Shown here: piece after piece, positions 1 through 10,214 of the stretch
Layout of the letters: every line of letters starts with the position of its first letter
Position numbering within the stretch: the stretch's first letter is position 1
Assembly (NCBI GenBank): GCA_028682895.1
Contig: JAJRAK010000039.1
Coordinates: forward strand, 1 to 64,000
Length of the DNA: 64,000 nucleotides
DNA from: Methanomassiliicoccales archaeon
GTDB taxonomy: Archaea > Thermoplasmatota > Thermoplasmata > Methanomassiliicoccales > UBA472
Reading direction: 5' to 3'
Made by a program: the position numbers and the translations under genes
Notes under the pieces: model-generated
The model's database searches: none
Told to the model about the DNA's origin: nothing
The model's input: the letters and a program-made list of their open reading frames with translations, nothing else

Positions 1-938
1 GGCACCTTCATGCGCATGTGCTCCCCGGTTATGGACGAGGCACCATGGTCTATAAGGAGCGCCACCTGGCACTTTGTGAAGCATTTAGCATAATGGTTCA
101 GCTCCCGGTCGATCTCCTCGATCAGGCGCAGCTTGTTCTTGGGGTTGCACTTGTGGCTGATGTCGTCCGTCTCCTCGATATGAAGGAAGACGTCCCTTTC
201 ACCTATCATCTGGCTGGCTATCTTTACCCCTTCCTTGTAGCCGGGAACGCGCACCGATTCCATGCCCAGGTACTTTCCGACGCCCAGCGCGGAAGGGCTC
301 TTGGAGATGACGGTCAGGTCGGGGACCTTGGTTATCTCCCTTCTGACGTCCACGGCCACCTGGCCAAGTCCGCCGCCCCAGGGCAGCAATGTGATGCCAT
401 GGGTGCACTCCTCGATGCCGGCGGAGAACTCCTGGAACGGGCCTAGTCTTTCAGCATCGATCTTCGCCGGTCCCGGGGGCTTCGGCAGGTCGACGATCTC
501 ATCGGCCTTCACGGTCAGCACTCCCTTTCCTCCTTGATACAGGAGCATCTTGGGGTCCATATGGGACAGCTTCGAGCGGTTCTTTATTATCGCTCTCTGC
601 AGGAACATCTCCTCGTCGCAGCTGATGTTGTAGTACCACTCGACGTTCCCGTCACGCACCTTGGCCGGGGTCATGCGGTAGGCCACGCGCCCTTCGCCGA
701 TGGGGAGCTCAAGGCCGTAGGCCTCCACCACCCCTCGCGGGATATCGTACGGTCTTCCGGTGAGGAGCTCGATCAGGAAGGAATGGGTGTAGTCCTTGCC
801 GTCGGTCGTGCCCACCTTTCCCAGGCGGGCCACACCGTCCATGAAATCCTTCTTGGCCGCTCTCAACGGGGTCTGGTTGTTGAATATGGATATGCCCTCA
901 TCGGCCGCGCCATCCAATAATATCAGGAGCTTCCTCAT
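1..938 (-). CDS. apgM: cofactor-independent phosphoglycerate mutase, archaeal type (partial, runs off left edge)
   Basis: Manual minus-strand translation from ATG (cat 936-938): MRKLLILLDGAADEGISIFNNQTPLRAAKKDFMDGVARLGKVGTTDGKD...HIEETDDISHKCNPKNKLRLIEEID...LIDHGASSITGEHMRMKVP; typical ApgM motifs. Absent from the ORF track because no stop lies in the window. Confidence 0.9.
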   Translation of the reverse strand, partial: MRKLLILLDGAADEGISIFNNQTPLRAAKKDFMDGVARLGKVGTTDGKDYTHSFLIELLTGRPYDIPRGVVEAYGLELPIGEGRVAYRMTPAKVRDGNVEWYYNISCDEEMFLQRAIIKNRSKLSHMDPKMLLYQGGKGVLTVKADEIVDLPKPPGPAKIDAERLGPFQEFSAGIEECTHGITLLPWGGGLGQVAVDVRREITKVPDLTVISKSPSALGVGKYLGMESVRVPGYKEGVKIASQMIGERDVFLHIEETDDISHKCNPKNKLRLIEEIDRELNHYAKCFTKCQVALLIDHGASSITGEHMRMKV

Positions 939-1036
939 TCCACAACCTTGCCCCACCCAAATGTCCTTGACGATATAAATGGTGTTTGCCACGTCCTTGT
1001 CCGATTCGTTTATCCGCTACGGGAGCTATCCGAACT

Positions 1037-1597
1037 ATGATGAACGCCGCTTCAAGGTCCGAACGCGAGACCGTTCACCGGGTAGGGCTCCCGCCAGTGG
1101 TGGGGGAAGGACCGAAGGTGCTCATACTCGGTACCATACCGAGCGTCAGGTCCATCGAGAAGATGGAATACTATGGGAACCCGCGCAATCATTTCTGGAA
1201 CATCATATACGCTCTTTTTCAGGCAGAGCCTGAGATCGATTACGGAAAAAAGATAAGGTTCATCACGGAGAGGCGGATCGCCCTCTGGGACGTCCTGGCC
1301 GAGTGCGACATCAGAGGGAGCCGGGACCAGTCCATCATCAACCCCGTGGTCAACGACATAGAGATGTTCTTCCGGGAGAACAAGGACCTAGACCACATAT
1401 TCCTCAACGGCAAGGTGGCCGGGACGATGTACGACCTTCTCATCAAGGACAACTGGCCGGAAGGTCGCCCCAGGCCGGTCGCGTACACGTTACCGTCCTC
1501 GTCCACGGCCAACGCCATCGGGATGGGCCAGAAGGTCGAGACCTGGGCCATCGTCCGCAAGGCCGTGGAAGAGTACCGACCGAACGATGTCAGATGA
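1037..1597 (+). CDS. uracil-DNA glycosylase superfamily protein (hypoxanthine/deoxyinosine glycosylase-like)
   Basis: VLILGTIPSVRSIEKMEYYGNPRNHFWNI ... LPSSSTAN motifs; ORF 986..1597 with a more likely internal ATG at 1037. Confidence 0.75.
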   Translation: MMNAASRSERETVHRVGLPPVVGEGPKVLILGTIPSVRSIEKMEYYGNPRNHFWNIIYALFQAEPEIDYGKKIRFITERRIALWDVLAECDIRGSRDQSIINPVVNDIEMFFRENKDLDHIFLNGKVAGTMYDLLIKDNWPEGRPRPVAYTLPSSSTANAIGMGQKVETWAIVRKAVEEYRPNDVR

Positions 1598-3779
1598 CCG
1601 TTCTAGCTAATGCAACGGCGCACTGTCCGGTGGAGATGCACCCGTCGCCATTGGGCGTCAGGTCGTGGGCCACGAAGGTCATCCCGCTCTCCCCTATCAT
1701 CTCCTGGCACCATCTGGAGATGGGGCGATTGTAGCTCACGCCTCCTGTCAGACCTATGTGCTGCACCCCCTCGTCCTCCGCCGTCTCGATGGCGATGTCC
1801 ACCAGGCCGCGCAGCATGGCGTAGGTCATGCTTCCCGCCCTGTCCGCGACGGTGCCCTTGGCCTCCATCATGGTGCGGAACATCTCCGCCGTGTCGATGA
1901 CATCGCCTTTGCGGACCGTAGGCACCAGGTCCAGGCGTTTCGCTGATGCCAGCCATCTCTCCAACTTCATGGCCGGTTCGCCGTCGTAGCTGCGATATTG
2001 GCACACGTTCAGATAGCACGAGATGGCGTCAAGCACTCTGCCGAAGGACGTGCATCTGCCCGCTCTCGGCATCATCTTGCGGAAGACCTCGGCCTCCTCG
2101 TCCGGGAAGTAGTCAAGACCACCGCCGGTCATCTCCGCCAGTGCGAAGGCCAGGCGGCGTACGTCGTAGACGGCCTTCTCCCCGCCCAGCAACGGCATCT
2201 CCCTCAGGTGCCCGGCACGACGGTGCTCCCTCATATCGGCGAAGAGCACCTCGCCGCCCCAGGCCACGCCATCGTCACCGTACCCGGTGCCGTCTATGGT
2301 GATGGCCGATATCTCGGAAAGGTTCGATTCCACCATGAGCGCCGCGGCGTGGGCGTGGTGATGCTGCACCTCCACGGCCTCGATGCCGTTCTCCTCGGCC
2401 AACCTCTTCGCCAATCTTCTAGTTGTATGCCCCGGGTGGAGGTCCATGCCTACTGCGTCCAGGCTCTCCGCCCTCATCAGCCTTCTTAGGTACGAGATGC
2501 TGCTCTCCAGGAACTCTAGCACCCCCGGCGATGTGGCGTCCCCAATGTATTGCGTGGCATAGAGGCGGCCATCATACGCCAATGCACCGGCCAGGCCCTC
2601 CTGCGCCCCCACGCCGACGGCCGTACCTTTGAAGGGAAGTTCGATATGGCTTGGGATGTGGCCTCTGGACTTCCTCAGATAGTACGTACGTTCTCCGAAC
2701 GATCGAACGACGGAGTCATCACAGCGATTGATGATCTCTCGATCGTGCATCAGATAGATGTCGGCCCCAAGTGTAAGCGCCGCACTCTCATGCAGCACCA
2801 TCGGTTCCCCGGGAACGTTGGCCGAGGTCATGACCAGCGCGTCCTGCTTCAGATGATGGAATAGCAGGTGCTGCATGGACGTGTACGGAAGGAAAACGCC
2901 GATGTTGCCCAGACCCGGCGCGATAAGATCGGTCAGGTCGTTCTCCACCTTGTCCACCAGGACGATGGGACGGTGCGATGACGTGAGCAGCTCCAGGTCG
3001 TGCTCGCTGGGAATGCCGTACCTTTTCAAAGCTTCCAGGTCGCGCACCATTATGGCGAACGGCTTCTGCTTGCGGCGGTACCACTGGCGCATATGCTCCA
3101 GGCGGTCCAATGTGCAGCACAGGTGCATCCCGCCCCAGCTCTTGGCCACACCTACGCTCCCTTCGGTCAAGCGCATGGCGAACTTCTCTATCGGACGGTC
3201 ATCGTCCATCCTTCCATCTCCGTCCATGAGATAATAGCGGGGACCGCACACCGGGCAGGCGATGGTCTGATGGTGGAAGCGCCGGGCGTCCGGGTCCTCA
3301 TATTCCTTTTTACATTCGGGGCAAAGGACGTACGGCCTCATCGAGGTCTTCCCGCGGTCGTACGGAATGCCATCGATGACAGTGAACCGGGCGCCGCAAT
3401 CGGTGCAGTTAGTGAAGGGGTAAAGGTAGCGTCTGTTCGAGGGGTCCAGCATCTCCTTCAGGCAGGAGGGGCAGACGGCCGTATCGTTCGGTATGCTCAT
3501 ACCGCCTATACCGTCCTGACTGGGAACGATGATGAACCCCATCTCCCTCAGCTTGGCCTCAGGAAGTCCTTCCGTGACGGTGATATCGTCCAAACGGGCC
3601 AGGGGCGGTAGGGCGGTCCTCAACCTCGAGATGAATTCCTCCGCGTTCCCGTCGATCTCAATGACCACGTTAGAACCGTTGTTCTGGACGTAACCGTGCA
3701 GTCCCATGGACCTGGCCAGGCGATGGACCGTAGGCCGGAAGCCAACTCCCTGGACCACACCCCGCACGGTGATGCGCAT
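1590..3779 (-). CDS. hypF: carbamoyltransferase HypF ([NiFe]-hydrogenase maturation)
   Basis: Acylphosphatase N-terminus (MRITVRGVVQGVGFRPTVHRLA), two CxxC zinc-finger pairs, YrdC-like and Kae1-like domains; ORF 1590..3791, likely start 3779. Confidence 0.95.
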   Translation of the reverse strand: MRITVRGVVQGVGFRPTVHRLARSMGLHGYVQNNGSNVVIEIDGNAEEFISRLRTALPPLARLDDITVTEGLPEAKLREMGFIIVPSQDGIGGMSIPNDTAVCPSCLKEMLDPSNRRYLYPFTNCTDCGARFTVIDGIPYDRGKTSMRPYVLCPECKKEYEDPDARRFHHQTIACPVCGPRYYLMDGDGRMDDDRPIEKFAMRLTEGSVGVAKSWGGMHLCCTLDRLEHMRQWYRRKQKPFAIMVRDLEALKRYGIPSEHDLELLTSSHRPIVLVDKVENDLTDLIAPGLGNIGVFLPYTSMQHLLFHHLKQDALVMTSANVPGEPMVLHESAALTLGADIYLMHDREIINRCDDSVVRSFGERTYYLRKSRGHIPSHIELPFKGTAVGVGAQEGLAGALAYDGRLYATQYIGDATSPGVLEFLESSISYLRRLMRAESLDAVGMDLHPGHTTRRLAKRLAEENGIEAVEVQHHHAHAAALMVESNLSEISAITIDGTGYGDDGVAWGGEVLFADMREHRRAGHLREMPLLGGEKAVYDVRRLAFALAEMTGGGLDYFPDEEAEVFRKMMPRAGRCTSFGRVLDAISCYLNVCQYRSYDGEPAMKLERWLASAKRLDLVPTVRKGDVIDTAEMFRTMMEAKGTVADRAGSMTYAMLRGLVDIAIETAEDEGVQHIGLTGGVSYNRPISRWCQEMIGESGMTFVAHDLTPNGDGCISTGQCAVALARTVI

Positions 3780-3800
3780 GCCCCTTTCCATCTAACCCCA

Positions 3801-3845
3801 GATATTTATCCCTTGTCAAGGACTAGCTCACGATGCATAAATATC
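3801..3845. promoter_or_regulatory. divergent hypF/gcvH promoter region with mirrored TATA-like boxes
   Basis: GATATTTAT (3801-3809) and its exact reverse complement ATAAATATC (3837-3845), each roughly 22-36 nt upstream of the respective start codon. Confidence 0.55.
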
Positions 3846-3872
3846 CGTAAGCACGTTCAAGGGGGGATCAGC

Positions 3873-4256
3873 ATGAGCGAAGTACCGGAAGGGCTCCATT
3901 ACACCAAGGACCATGAATGGGCGAAGGTCGAGAGCGGCGTGGCGACCGTGGGCATCACGGACCACGCTCAGGCGGAGCTCACTGAGTTCGTCTACATCCA
4001 ACTTCCCAAGAAGGGTCAGATGGTGAAGAAGGGGGAAATGCTGGCCATAGTCGAGAGCGTCAAGAACACAGCCGACGTCTACGCACCGGTCTCCGGCGAG
4101 GTCGTCGAGGTCAACTCTCCTTTGGACGACGACCCGTCGATCATTAACAAGTCGCCTTACGTCAACGGATGGATGGCAAAGATCAACATGACGGACAGCG
4201 GCGAGACGAGCGCCCTGATGGACGCCGCAGCGTACCGCAAGCACATCGGTGAGTGA
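3873..4256 (+). CDS. gcvH: glycine cleavage system H protein
   Basis: MSEVPEGLHYTKDHEWAKVESGVATVGITDHAQAELTEFVYIQLPKKGQMVKKGEMLAIVESVKNTADVYAPVSGEV; lipoyl-Lys context ESVKNT. ATG at 3873 after a GGGGGG Shine-Dalgarno. Confidence 0.93.
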   Translation: MSEVPEGLHYTKDHEWAKVESGVATVGITDHAQAELTEFVYIQLPKKGQMVKKGEMLAIVESVKNTADVYAPVSGEVVEVNSPLDDDPSIINKSPYVNGWMAKINMTDSGETSALMDAAAYRKHIGE

Positions 4257-4502
4257 TCAATACTCTAAAAAAATATTGCGAGCCTGGCACTCCGTTCTCA
4301 GCCGTTCGATGAAGGCCTCTTCGGTCTCGAACTTCTCCTCTATCTGCTTCCAGGTGGTGGGGCAGTCCTTGTAATGCGTGCCGACCATCTCATGTATGAT
4401 TATGTCCACGACCTTGCGGTTGTCCGCATCGATCGTCAAACCGGCCTTTTTGAAGGTCTCTTCCAAATGCCGGAAGTAGCAGGACATGAAAATAGTATTC
4501 AT
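4257..4502 (-). CDS. hypothetical protein (81 aa)
   Basis: Intact ORF filling the gcvH-mtnP gap; no family recognised. Confidence 0.6.
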   Translation of the reverse strand: MNTIFMSCYFRHLEETFKKAGLTIDADNRKVVDIIIHEMVGTHYKDCPTTWKQIEEKFETEEAFIERLRTECQARNIFLEY

Positions 4503-4561
4503 TTCATTTGAATAAAAAACATTCTATCCGCTCCCCCGCCCGGAGAGCGGAATTCAGGGTT

Positions 4562-5347
4562 TTACGCTCCTGCGGCCTCGAGGACCTTGCCGCACTCGCA
4601 CTTCTTCCTTTCCGCCGGTATCTTCGGCAGCGTCTTGGAGAGCATGGTGCGTATCTTGCCCATGTTCTCGGACATGATCTTCAGGACGGTAGCGGTGTCC
4701 ACGGGGTGGTCCGCCCAGACGTCGTAGTCGGTGATCATGGCCAAGCTGGTATAGCACATCTCCATTTCCTTAGCTAGGGCGCATTCCGGTGCTAACGTCA
4801 TACCGATGACGTCGGCGAAGGCCCTGTACATCTTGCTCTCGGCCCTGGTCGAGAACCTCGGTCCTTCGATGCAGATGTACGTGCCTCCGTCATGCACGGG
4901 TATCTTGGCCTTCTTCGCCTCCTTGGCGAAGAGGGCGTTCATCTCCGGGCAGAACGGGTCGGCGGCGCCGATATGGACCGTCTTCGGTCCGTCAAAGAAG
5001 GTGTACTTCCTGCTCTTGGTGAAATCTATGAACTGGTCGACGATGGCGATCTCCCCCGGCTTGTATTCTTCCTGCAGGGAGCCGACGGCGCAAGGTGAGA
5101 CGATCCGTTCCACGCCCAGTTGCTTGAGGGCATAGATGTTCGCCCGATAGTTGATCATGTGCGGAGGGATGACATGCCCTTTCCCGTGGCGCGGCAGGAA
5201 AGCGACCGGAACGCCCTCAAGCTCTCCAATCAATATCTCGTCCGAGGCCGCACCGTATGGGGTATGGGGCCTGACGGTCTCCTTCAGCTCGAACATGTCC
5301 GGGTCATACACCCCGGTTCCGCCTATGATGCCTATCTTGGCTTTCAT
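4562..5347 (-). CDS. mtnP: S-methyl-5'-thioadenosine phosphorylase family
   Basis: [19 protein letters not shown]...[64 protein letters not shown]; start at 5347. Confidence 0.93.
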   Translation of the reverse strand: MKAKIGIIGGTGVYDPDMFELKETVRPHTPYGAASDEILIGELEGVPVAFLPRHGKGHVIPPHMINYRANIYALKQLGVERIVSPCAVGSLQEEYKPGEIAIVDQFIDFTKSRKYTFFDGPKTVHIGAADPFCPEMNALFAKEAKKAKIPVHDGGTYICIEGPRFSTRAESKMYRAFADVIGMTLAPECALAKEMEMCYTSLAMITDYDVWADHPVDTATVLKIMSENMGKIRTMLSKTLPKIPAERKKCECGKVLEAAGA

Positions 5348-5501
5348 TTTGATCGTCACGATATTCTGATGGACGTTATTATAATGACGGCATCGGCGGT
5401 GCCGATCGGAAAGCGATGTACGATCGACAATTGCTTCCAAGACGACGAACCATGCGACAAAACGTTATTCTACGTCCTTAAAAATCTATACCGGGAACGA
5501 A

Positions 5502-6029
5502 ATGTTGGAGAAGAGCGTTGTAAATCCGATCTGGGCATGCCGTGCCTTCCCTGCTTTCCCGGTCGTCTTGGCCGTGGTCAGCGATGGCAAGGGCAACAGC
5601 AATGTGATAACCATAGCCCTGGTGCATATGTTCTCCTTCAACCCACCGGTGCTAGGCATCGGCGTATCACCGGCCCGTCACAGCTATGAGATGCTGGAGG
5701 CCGCGAACGACTTCTCCATCAACATACCGAGCATGGACCTCGTCGAGGAGGTGCTCTACTGCGGGCAGCACTCCGGGCGCGAGGTGGACAAGTTCGAGGA
5801 CTGCGGCTTCGTGCCCACGCCGGCCAAGAAGATCAAGTCCCCGGTGATCGCCGAGTGCCCGGTCAATCTGGAATGCGTCAAGCGCCAGAGGATTGACGCC
5901 GGTGACCACGTTTGGTATCTGGGCGAGGTCGTGAACGCTGAGATGGCCAAGGACACCGACCGCGAAAAATCATTGATGTACTGGTCCGGGGACTTCCGCG
6001 TTCCAGGCGACATCGTCAGGAAACGTTAG
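5502..6029 (+). CDS. flavin reductase family protein (FMN-binding split barrel)
   Basis: VVSDGKGNSNVITIALVHMFSFNPPVLGIGVSPARHSYEMLEAANDFSINIPS. Confidence 0.85.
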   Translation: MLEKSVVNPIWACRAFPAFPVVLAVVSDGKGNSNVITIALVHMFSFNPPVLGIGVSPARHSYEMLEAANDFSINIPSMDLVEEVLYCGQHSGREVDKFEDCGFVPTPAKKIKSPVIAECPVNLECVKRQRIDAGDHVWYLGEVVNAEMAKDTDREKSLMYWSGDFRVPGDIVRKR

Positions 6030-6207
6030 GGGAGATCGTCCTTCTTTTCAATTGAACGCCTACCCGAGACCTGCACATTCTCAGAATAGTATAATAAATC
6101 TTAAATAAACAGGGGGCGAGTAAATTCCTCGTTCGATGAGATCTCGCTCATCAAAGAAGAATGGGATGTTCGATTAAGGTCCGGGGAAGATTATTGGACG
6201 TACGCTC

Positions 6208-6772
6208 TTGCTGATGCTGATCTCCATCATGGTCCTGTTGAGCGCTTCATCGATGCTCATCGCCTCAGCGTCCGCCGAGACACAGGGTGATTACACCTAT
6301 GATCTGATCAGCGATGGGGCAGCCGTTCGATCGATTATTCGGGTCCAGGTGGGGACGTTCTCCTTCTCTCGACGATCGACGGGAGGCCGGTCACCGTCAT
6401 CGCGGACGGGTTCATCGGTAATTCCATGACCAATACCATGGTCACTGCCAACATCACTTCCATGACCATACCGGACAGCGTAACGACCATAGGGGACATG
6501 GCGTTCAGTGGCTGCACTTCCTTGGTATCCATCGTCATCCCGGCCAGCGTCACACGCATCGGGGACCAGGCCTTTTATGGATGCCACTCACTGTCTGAGG
6601 TCGAGTTCAAAGGCGACAAACCAGTACTTGGATACCAATGGGCCGATAGCACGCCTTATCAGGAAGAACAGGATTCGGATCGGGCCATCACGACCTTGAT
6701 AATCGCCATAAGCATCACGCTCCTGATCTTTGCGGGCGTCAGTTCATCAGGCGCAAGAAGTGGACGAAATAG
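6208..6772 (+). pseudogene. BspA-type leucine-rich-repeat surface protein, apparently frameshifted twice
   Basis: Signal-like N-terminus (6208 ORF), BspA repeats SMTIPDSVTTIGDMAFSGCTSLVSIVIPASVTRIGDQAFYGCHSL (6426 ORF), then a TM segment. Continuity needs a shift near 6325-6345 and another near 6735-6740 (giving RQFIRRKKWTK* ending at 6772). Confidence 0.65.
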
Positions 6773-6780
6773 GGATCGGG

Positions 6781-7596
6781 TCACGGCGCGACGGCCTTGG
6801 GGAACGAGCCGAACACCTTCAGACAGACCGTGCTCTTCCTGAGGACTTCCAACGCCTTGGCCACCATCTGGTCACGCGGGTCCCCGTCCAGGTCCAGATA
6901 GAACACGTACTCCCAGGCACGTCCCCTCCACGGGCGGGACTCGAGCTTGGTGATGTTGACGTCGTTGTCGGCGAACGCACGCAGGCAGTCAAAAAGGGCG
7001 CCTGGCTGATTGGCGGTGGTGAACGCCAGCGCCGTCTTTTCCCCCCTCCCCGAGCGGCCTTCCTTCGATAGGACGAAGAAACGGGTGATGTTGTCCTTGA
7101 CGCTCTGCACGTCCTCCAGCAGCACCTTCATTCCGTATGCGTCAGCCGCACGCCTGCTGGCTATGGCCGCCTCCTCACTGAGGCCGCGCTCCTTCACCAT
7201 GCGCACCGAACCGGCGGTGTCGAACGCAGGCACCTTCTGCCATTCCGGACGAGAAGATAGAAGGTCGCGGCACTGGGCCAGCGCCTGAGGGTGGCTATAT
7301 ACGCGGGCGATGTCCTCCAGCCACGCCTCGGGGTGGCCGATGAGGCAATGGCGTATGCGCACCATGACCTCGCCAATGACCTTTAGGTCGCTCTGGAACA
7401 GCAGGTCGTTGGCTGCCGTGACGCTTCCTTCGATGGAGTTCTCCACCGGCAGCATCCCCAGGTCCGCCCGTCCGGAACGGACGGCCTCGAAGAGATCAAT
7501 GAACTCGGCGCACTCCAGCACATCGGCGTTCGGAGAATAGGAACGCACCGCGTCCTCGCTGTACGCTCCCCGCACACCCTGGAACGCGATGATCAT
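6781..7596 (-). CDS. pheA: prephenate dehydratase
   Basis: MIIAFQGVRGAYSEDAVRSY...PVENSIEGSVTAANDLL...; C-terminal ACT domain (LESRPWRGRAWEYVFYLDLDG). Confidence 0.93.
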   Translation of the reverse strand: MIIAFQGVRGAYSEDAVRSYSPNADVLECAEFIDLFEAVRSGRADLGMLPVENSIEGSVTAANDLLFQSDLKVIGEVMVRIRHCLIGHPEAWLEDIARVYSHPQALAQCRDLLSSRPEWQKVPAFDTAGSVRMVKERGLSEEAAIASRRAADAYGMKVLLEDVQSVKDNITRFFVLSKEGRSGRGEKTALAFTTANQPGALFDCLRAFADNDVNITKLESRPWRGRAWEYVFYLDLDGDPRDQMVAKALEVLRKSTVCLKVFGSFPKAVAP

Positions 7597-7597
7597 G

Positions 7598-8953
7598 TCA
7601 GCACCCGAAGAGCTCCTCATGGACCGCCTTCGTCGCCCTCTCCAGGTCGGCCTCCTCTATGGTGAAATGGAAGGCCACCAGCGAGGCGCCTGCGGAGATC
7701 AGTCCTACGTTCACTCCTTCCTTGGCCACGGCCTTGAACACACGAGATGCCAGTCCCTTGTGGTGCCCCAGCCCTTCGCCGACGACGCACATCAGGGCAA
7801 AGCCACTATGGGTCTCCATGCGTGACAGGTTACCGCTCTCGGTGAGCACCTTCTGCGCCTTGGCCACGTCCTTCTTGTCGACGAGCATCGCTATGCACGT
7901 CAGCGACGTCACCACGCTGTAGATGTTGACCTCGGCCTTGGTCATCAAAGAAGCGATATCTTCCAGAACGCCGAGCTTGTAACCGGTGTCCTCGCCGAAG
8001 ACCTTGACCAATGACATGTTCTTCATGCAGGAGATGGACTTTATGCCGACATCACCGTTCTTGCCCATTCCCCTGATGACCGTTCCAGGCGCTTCCGGCC
8101 GGAACACGTTCTTCACCCGGATCTCGATGTTGCCCGCGCGAGCCGGCTCCATGGTCATCGGATGCACCACCTTTGCGCCGAAGTAGGCCAGCTCGGCCGC
8201 CTCGTCGTAGCTGAGCGTTGGGATGGGACGGGCCGAAGGCACTATCCTGGGGTCAACGCTCATGAACCCGTCCACGTCCTTCCATATCTCCAGCGACGAC
8301 GCCCCGAGGGCATTGGCCACGGCCGCGGCGCTGTAATCGCTACCGTTGCGGCCGAAGACGGTGACGCTGCCTTCCGGTGCCCTTCCGAAGAAGCCGGTGA
8401 TGACCGGGGTGACGCCGTCCTGCAGCGATTTCATCAGCTTCGGTCTTATCATGGAACGGGTGGCCTCCAGGTTCACCGTGGCCGAGCCGTACTCGCCGTC
8501 GGTGATGATCCCTAGTTCGTCCGCATCCATGGCCTTGGCCTTCACGCCCATCTCGTCCAACAGGGCGGCCACCATTATGACGGATAACCTCTCACCGAAG
8601 CACTGGACGTAATCGCGGATGCGGGGGTTGACCTCCTCTATGTAGCACGAACCGTAGAGCATGCGCTCCAGCTTGACCAGTTTGGCCACCAGTTCCTCCA
8701 TGGTCTTGGCCTGGCCCTTCTCGGTGCGCAGCGCGTCCTTGATGAGGTCCGTGTGCAGCTTGGTGATCTGTTTCATGAAGGCGTCCACGTCCTCCTCGCT
8801 CCTCGTGCGTGAAATGAACTGGACCAGCATCTCCGTCACACCAGTGACGGCGCTCAGCACCACGGCCTTCTTCTCCTTCTCGGAGATGATTATCTCGGCT
8901 ACCTGGCGCATACATTCTCCGGTCTTGAGCGAGGAGCCGCCGAACTTCATCAC
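7598..8953 (-). CDS. lysC: aspartate kinase
   Basis: MMKFGGSSLKTGECMRQVA...GFFGRAPEGSVTVFGRNGSDYSAAAVA...; ACT domains. Confidence 0.93.
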   Translation of the reverse strand: MMKFGGSSLKTGECMRQVAEIIISEKEKKAVVLSAVTGVTEMLVQFISRTRSEEDVDAFMKQITKLHTDLIKDALRTEKGQAKTMEELVAKLVKLERMLYGSCYIEEVNPRIRDYVQCFGERLSVIMVAALLDEMGVKAKAMDADELGIITDGEYGSATVNLEATRSMIRPKLMKSLQDGVTPVITGFFGRAPEGSVTVFGRNGSDYSAAAVANALGASSLEIWKDVDGFMSVDPRIVPSARPIPTLSYDEAAELAYFGAKVVHPMTMEPARAGNIEIRVKNVFRPEAPGTVIRGMGKNGDVGIKSISCMKNMSLVKVFGEDTGYKLGVLEDIASLMTKAEVNIYSVVTSLTCIAMLVDKKDVAKAQKVLTESGNLSRMETHSGFALMCVVGEGLGHHKGLASRVFKAVAKEGVNVGLISAGASLVAFHFTIEEADLERATKAVHEELFGC

Positions 8954-8955
8954 CT

Positions 8956-9615
8956 TCAGAAGCGTCCCCTCCTTTTCACTATGGCCTGCGGCGTCTCGAC
9001 GAGGGCGCGGTCCGCCTCCTCCCGGGTGAGCCCGGCGGCCAGGGCGATCTGCAGCGCCGTGGCCAGGTCGATCAGGTCGCCTGGTGCGTGCGTATCGGAA
9101 TTCACGATCATGTGGGCCCCGGCCTGCTGGGCCATGCGGGCCACGTGGCCGTTGGTCTTGCAGTGCGACCCCCTTGACGTTATCTCTAGGGCGACACCGT
9201 TGTCCCGGGCGTGCTGTGCCTCCTCCAAGGTGATGAAGCCCGGGTGTGCCAGTATGTCCACCTCAGGGTTCATGACCGCGGCCATGTTCGTTCCCTTCTC
9301 GACCGGCTCGCTGATCGTCTCACCGTGAACGACGATGATCTCGGCGCCGCACTTGCGCGCCTTGGCGACCACATCGTCTATGCGTCTGACCGGCACGTGG
9401 GTGATCTCCACCCCGCAGAGCACCTTCATGCCCCATTCCGCCGCCAGCTCCGCGTCGCGGCGCCCCTCGTCCACCACGCGCCCCACGTTGCTCAGGGAGG
9501 CATGGTCCGTGAACGCCAGCGTCTTCGTGCCCTTGACCAGGGCGCGGCGCGCCAGCTCTATCGGTAGAAGCTCCCCGTCGCTCAACAGGGTGTGGGTGTG
9601 AAGTTCTGCTCTCAT
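8956..9615 (-). CDS. PHP domain phosphoesterase (histidinol-phosphatase-like)
   Basis: [40 protein letters not shown]; 4-nt overlap with hisIE. Confidence 0.8.
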   Translation of the reverse strand: MRAELHTHTLLSDGELLPIELARRALVKGTKTLAFTDHASLSNVGRVVDEGRRDAELAAEWGMKVLCGVEITHVPVRRIDDVVAKARKCGAEIIVVHGETISEPVEKGTNMAAVMNPEVDILAHPGFITLEEAQHARDNGVALEITSRGSHCKTNGHVARMAQQAGAHMIVNSDTHAPGDLIDLATALQIALAAGLTREEADRALVETPQAIVKRRGRF

Positions 9616-10214
9616 TTTCTCCTCTCCGCCAGTTTCCGATAGACGTCCTCCCAGTCGATCTCCATCCCCTCGACGGCCACCATCAGGTGGTAGATGAGGT
9701 CGGCGACCTCCCAGGCCTGCTCCTTCTTTTCGTGGTTCTTCGCCGCCAACAGCACCTCGGCAGCTTCCTCCACGACCTTCTTCAGGCGCTTGTCCTCATC
9801 GGCGAAGAGCTTGCTGGTGTAGCTGCCCTCCACCGGGTTCGCCTTGCGCTCGCGGACGACGTGCAGCAGCTCGGGAAGCACGGCCATGGTCCCTTCCAGA
9901 TCGCCGTACACTACCTCATCGAAGCAGGACATGCGCTGCAGGTGGCAGGCCACCCCCGTCTGTCTCACCCTCACGAGCAACGTATCGTTGTCGCAGTCCA
10001 GCTGCATGGAGACGATGTCCTGCACGTGGCCGGACGTCTCCCCCTTCATCCACTGGGCCTGCCGGGAACGGGAATAGAAATGGGTGCGCCCGGTCTTCAG
10101 CATCTGACGGTACGCTTCCTCGTTAGCGTAGGCCATCATCAATACCTCGTTCGTCTCGTGGTCCTGCACGATCACAGGTATCAGTCCGTTGGCGTCGAAC
10201 TTAGGGCTGCTCAT
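9612..10214 (-). CDS. hisIE: bifunctional phosphoribosyl-AMP cyclohydrolase / phosphoribosyl-ATP pyrophosphatase
   Basis: HisI motifs [42 protein letters not shown] followed by HisE motif [31 protein letters not shown]. Confidence 0.93.
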   Translation of the reverse strand: MSSPKFDANGLIPVIVQDHETNEVLMMAYANEEAYRQMLKTGRTHFYSRSRQAQWMKGETSGHVQDIVSMQLDCDNDTLLVRVRQTGVACHLQRMSCFDEVVYGDLEGTMAVLPELLHVVRERKANPVEGSYTSKLFADEDKRLKKVVEEAAEVLLAAKNHEKKEQAWEVADLIYHLMVAVEGMEIDWEDVYRKLAERRK

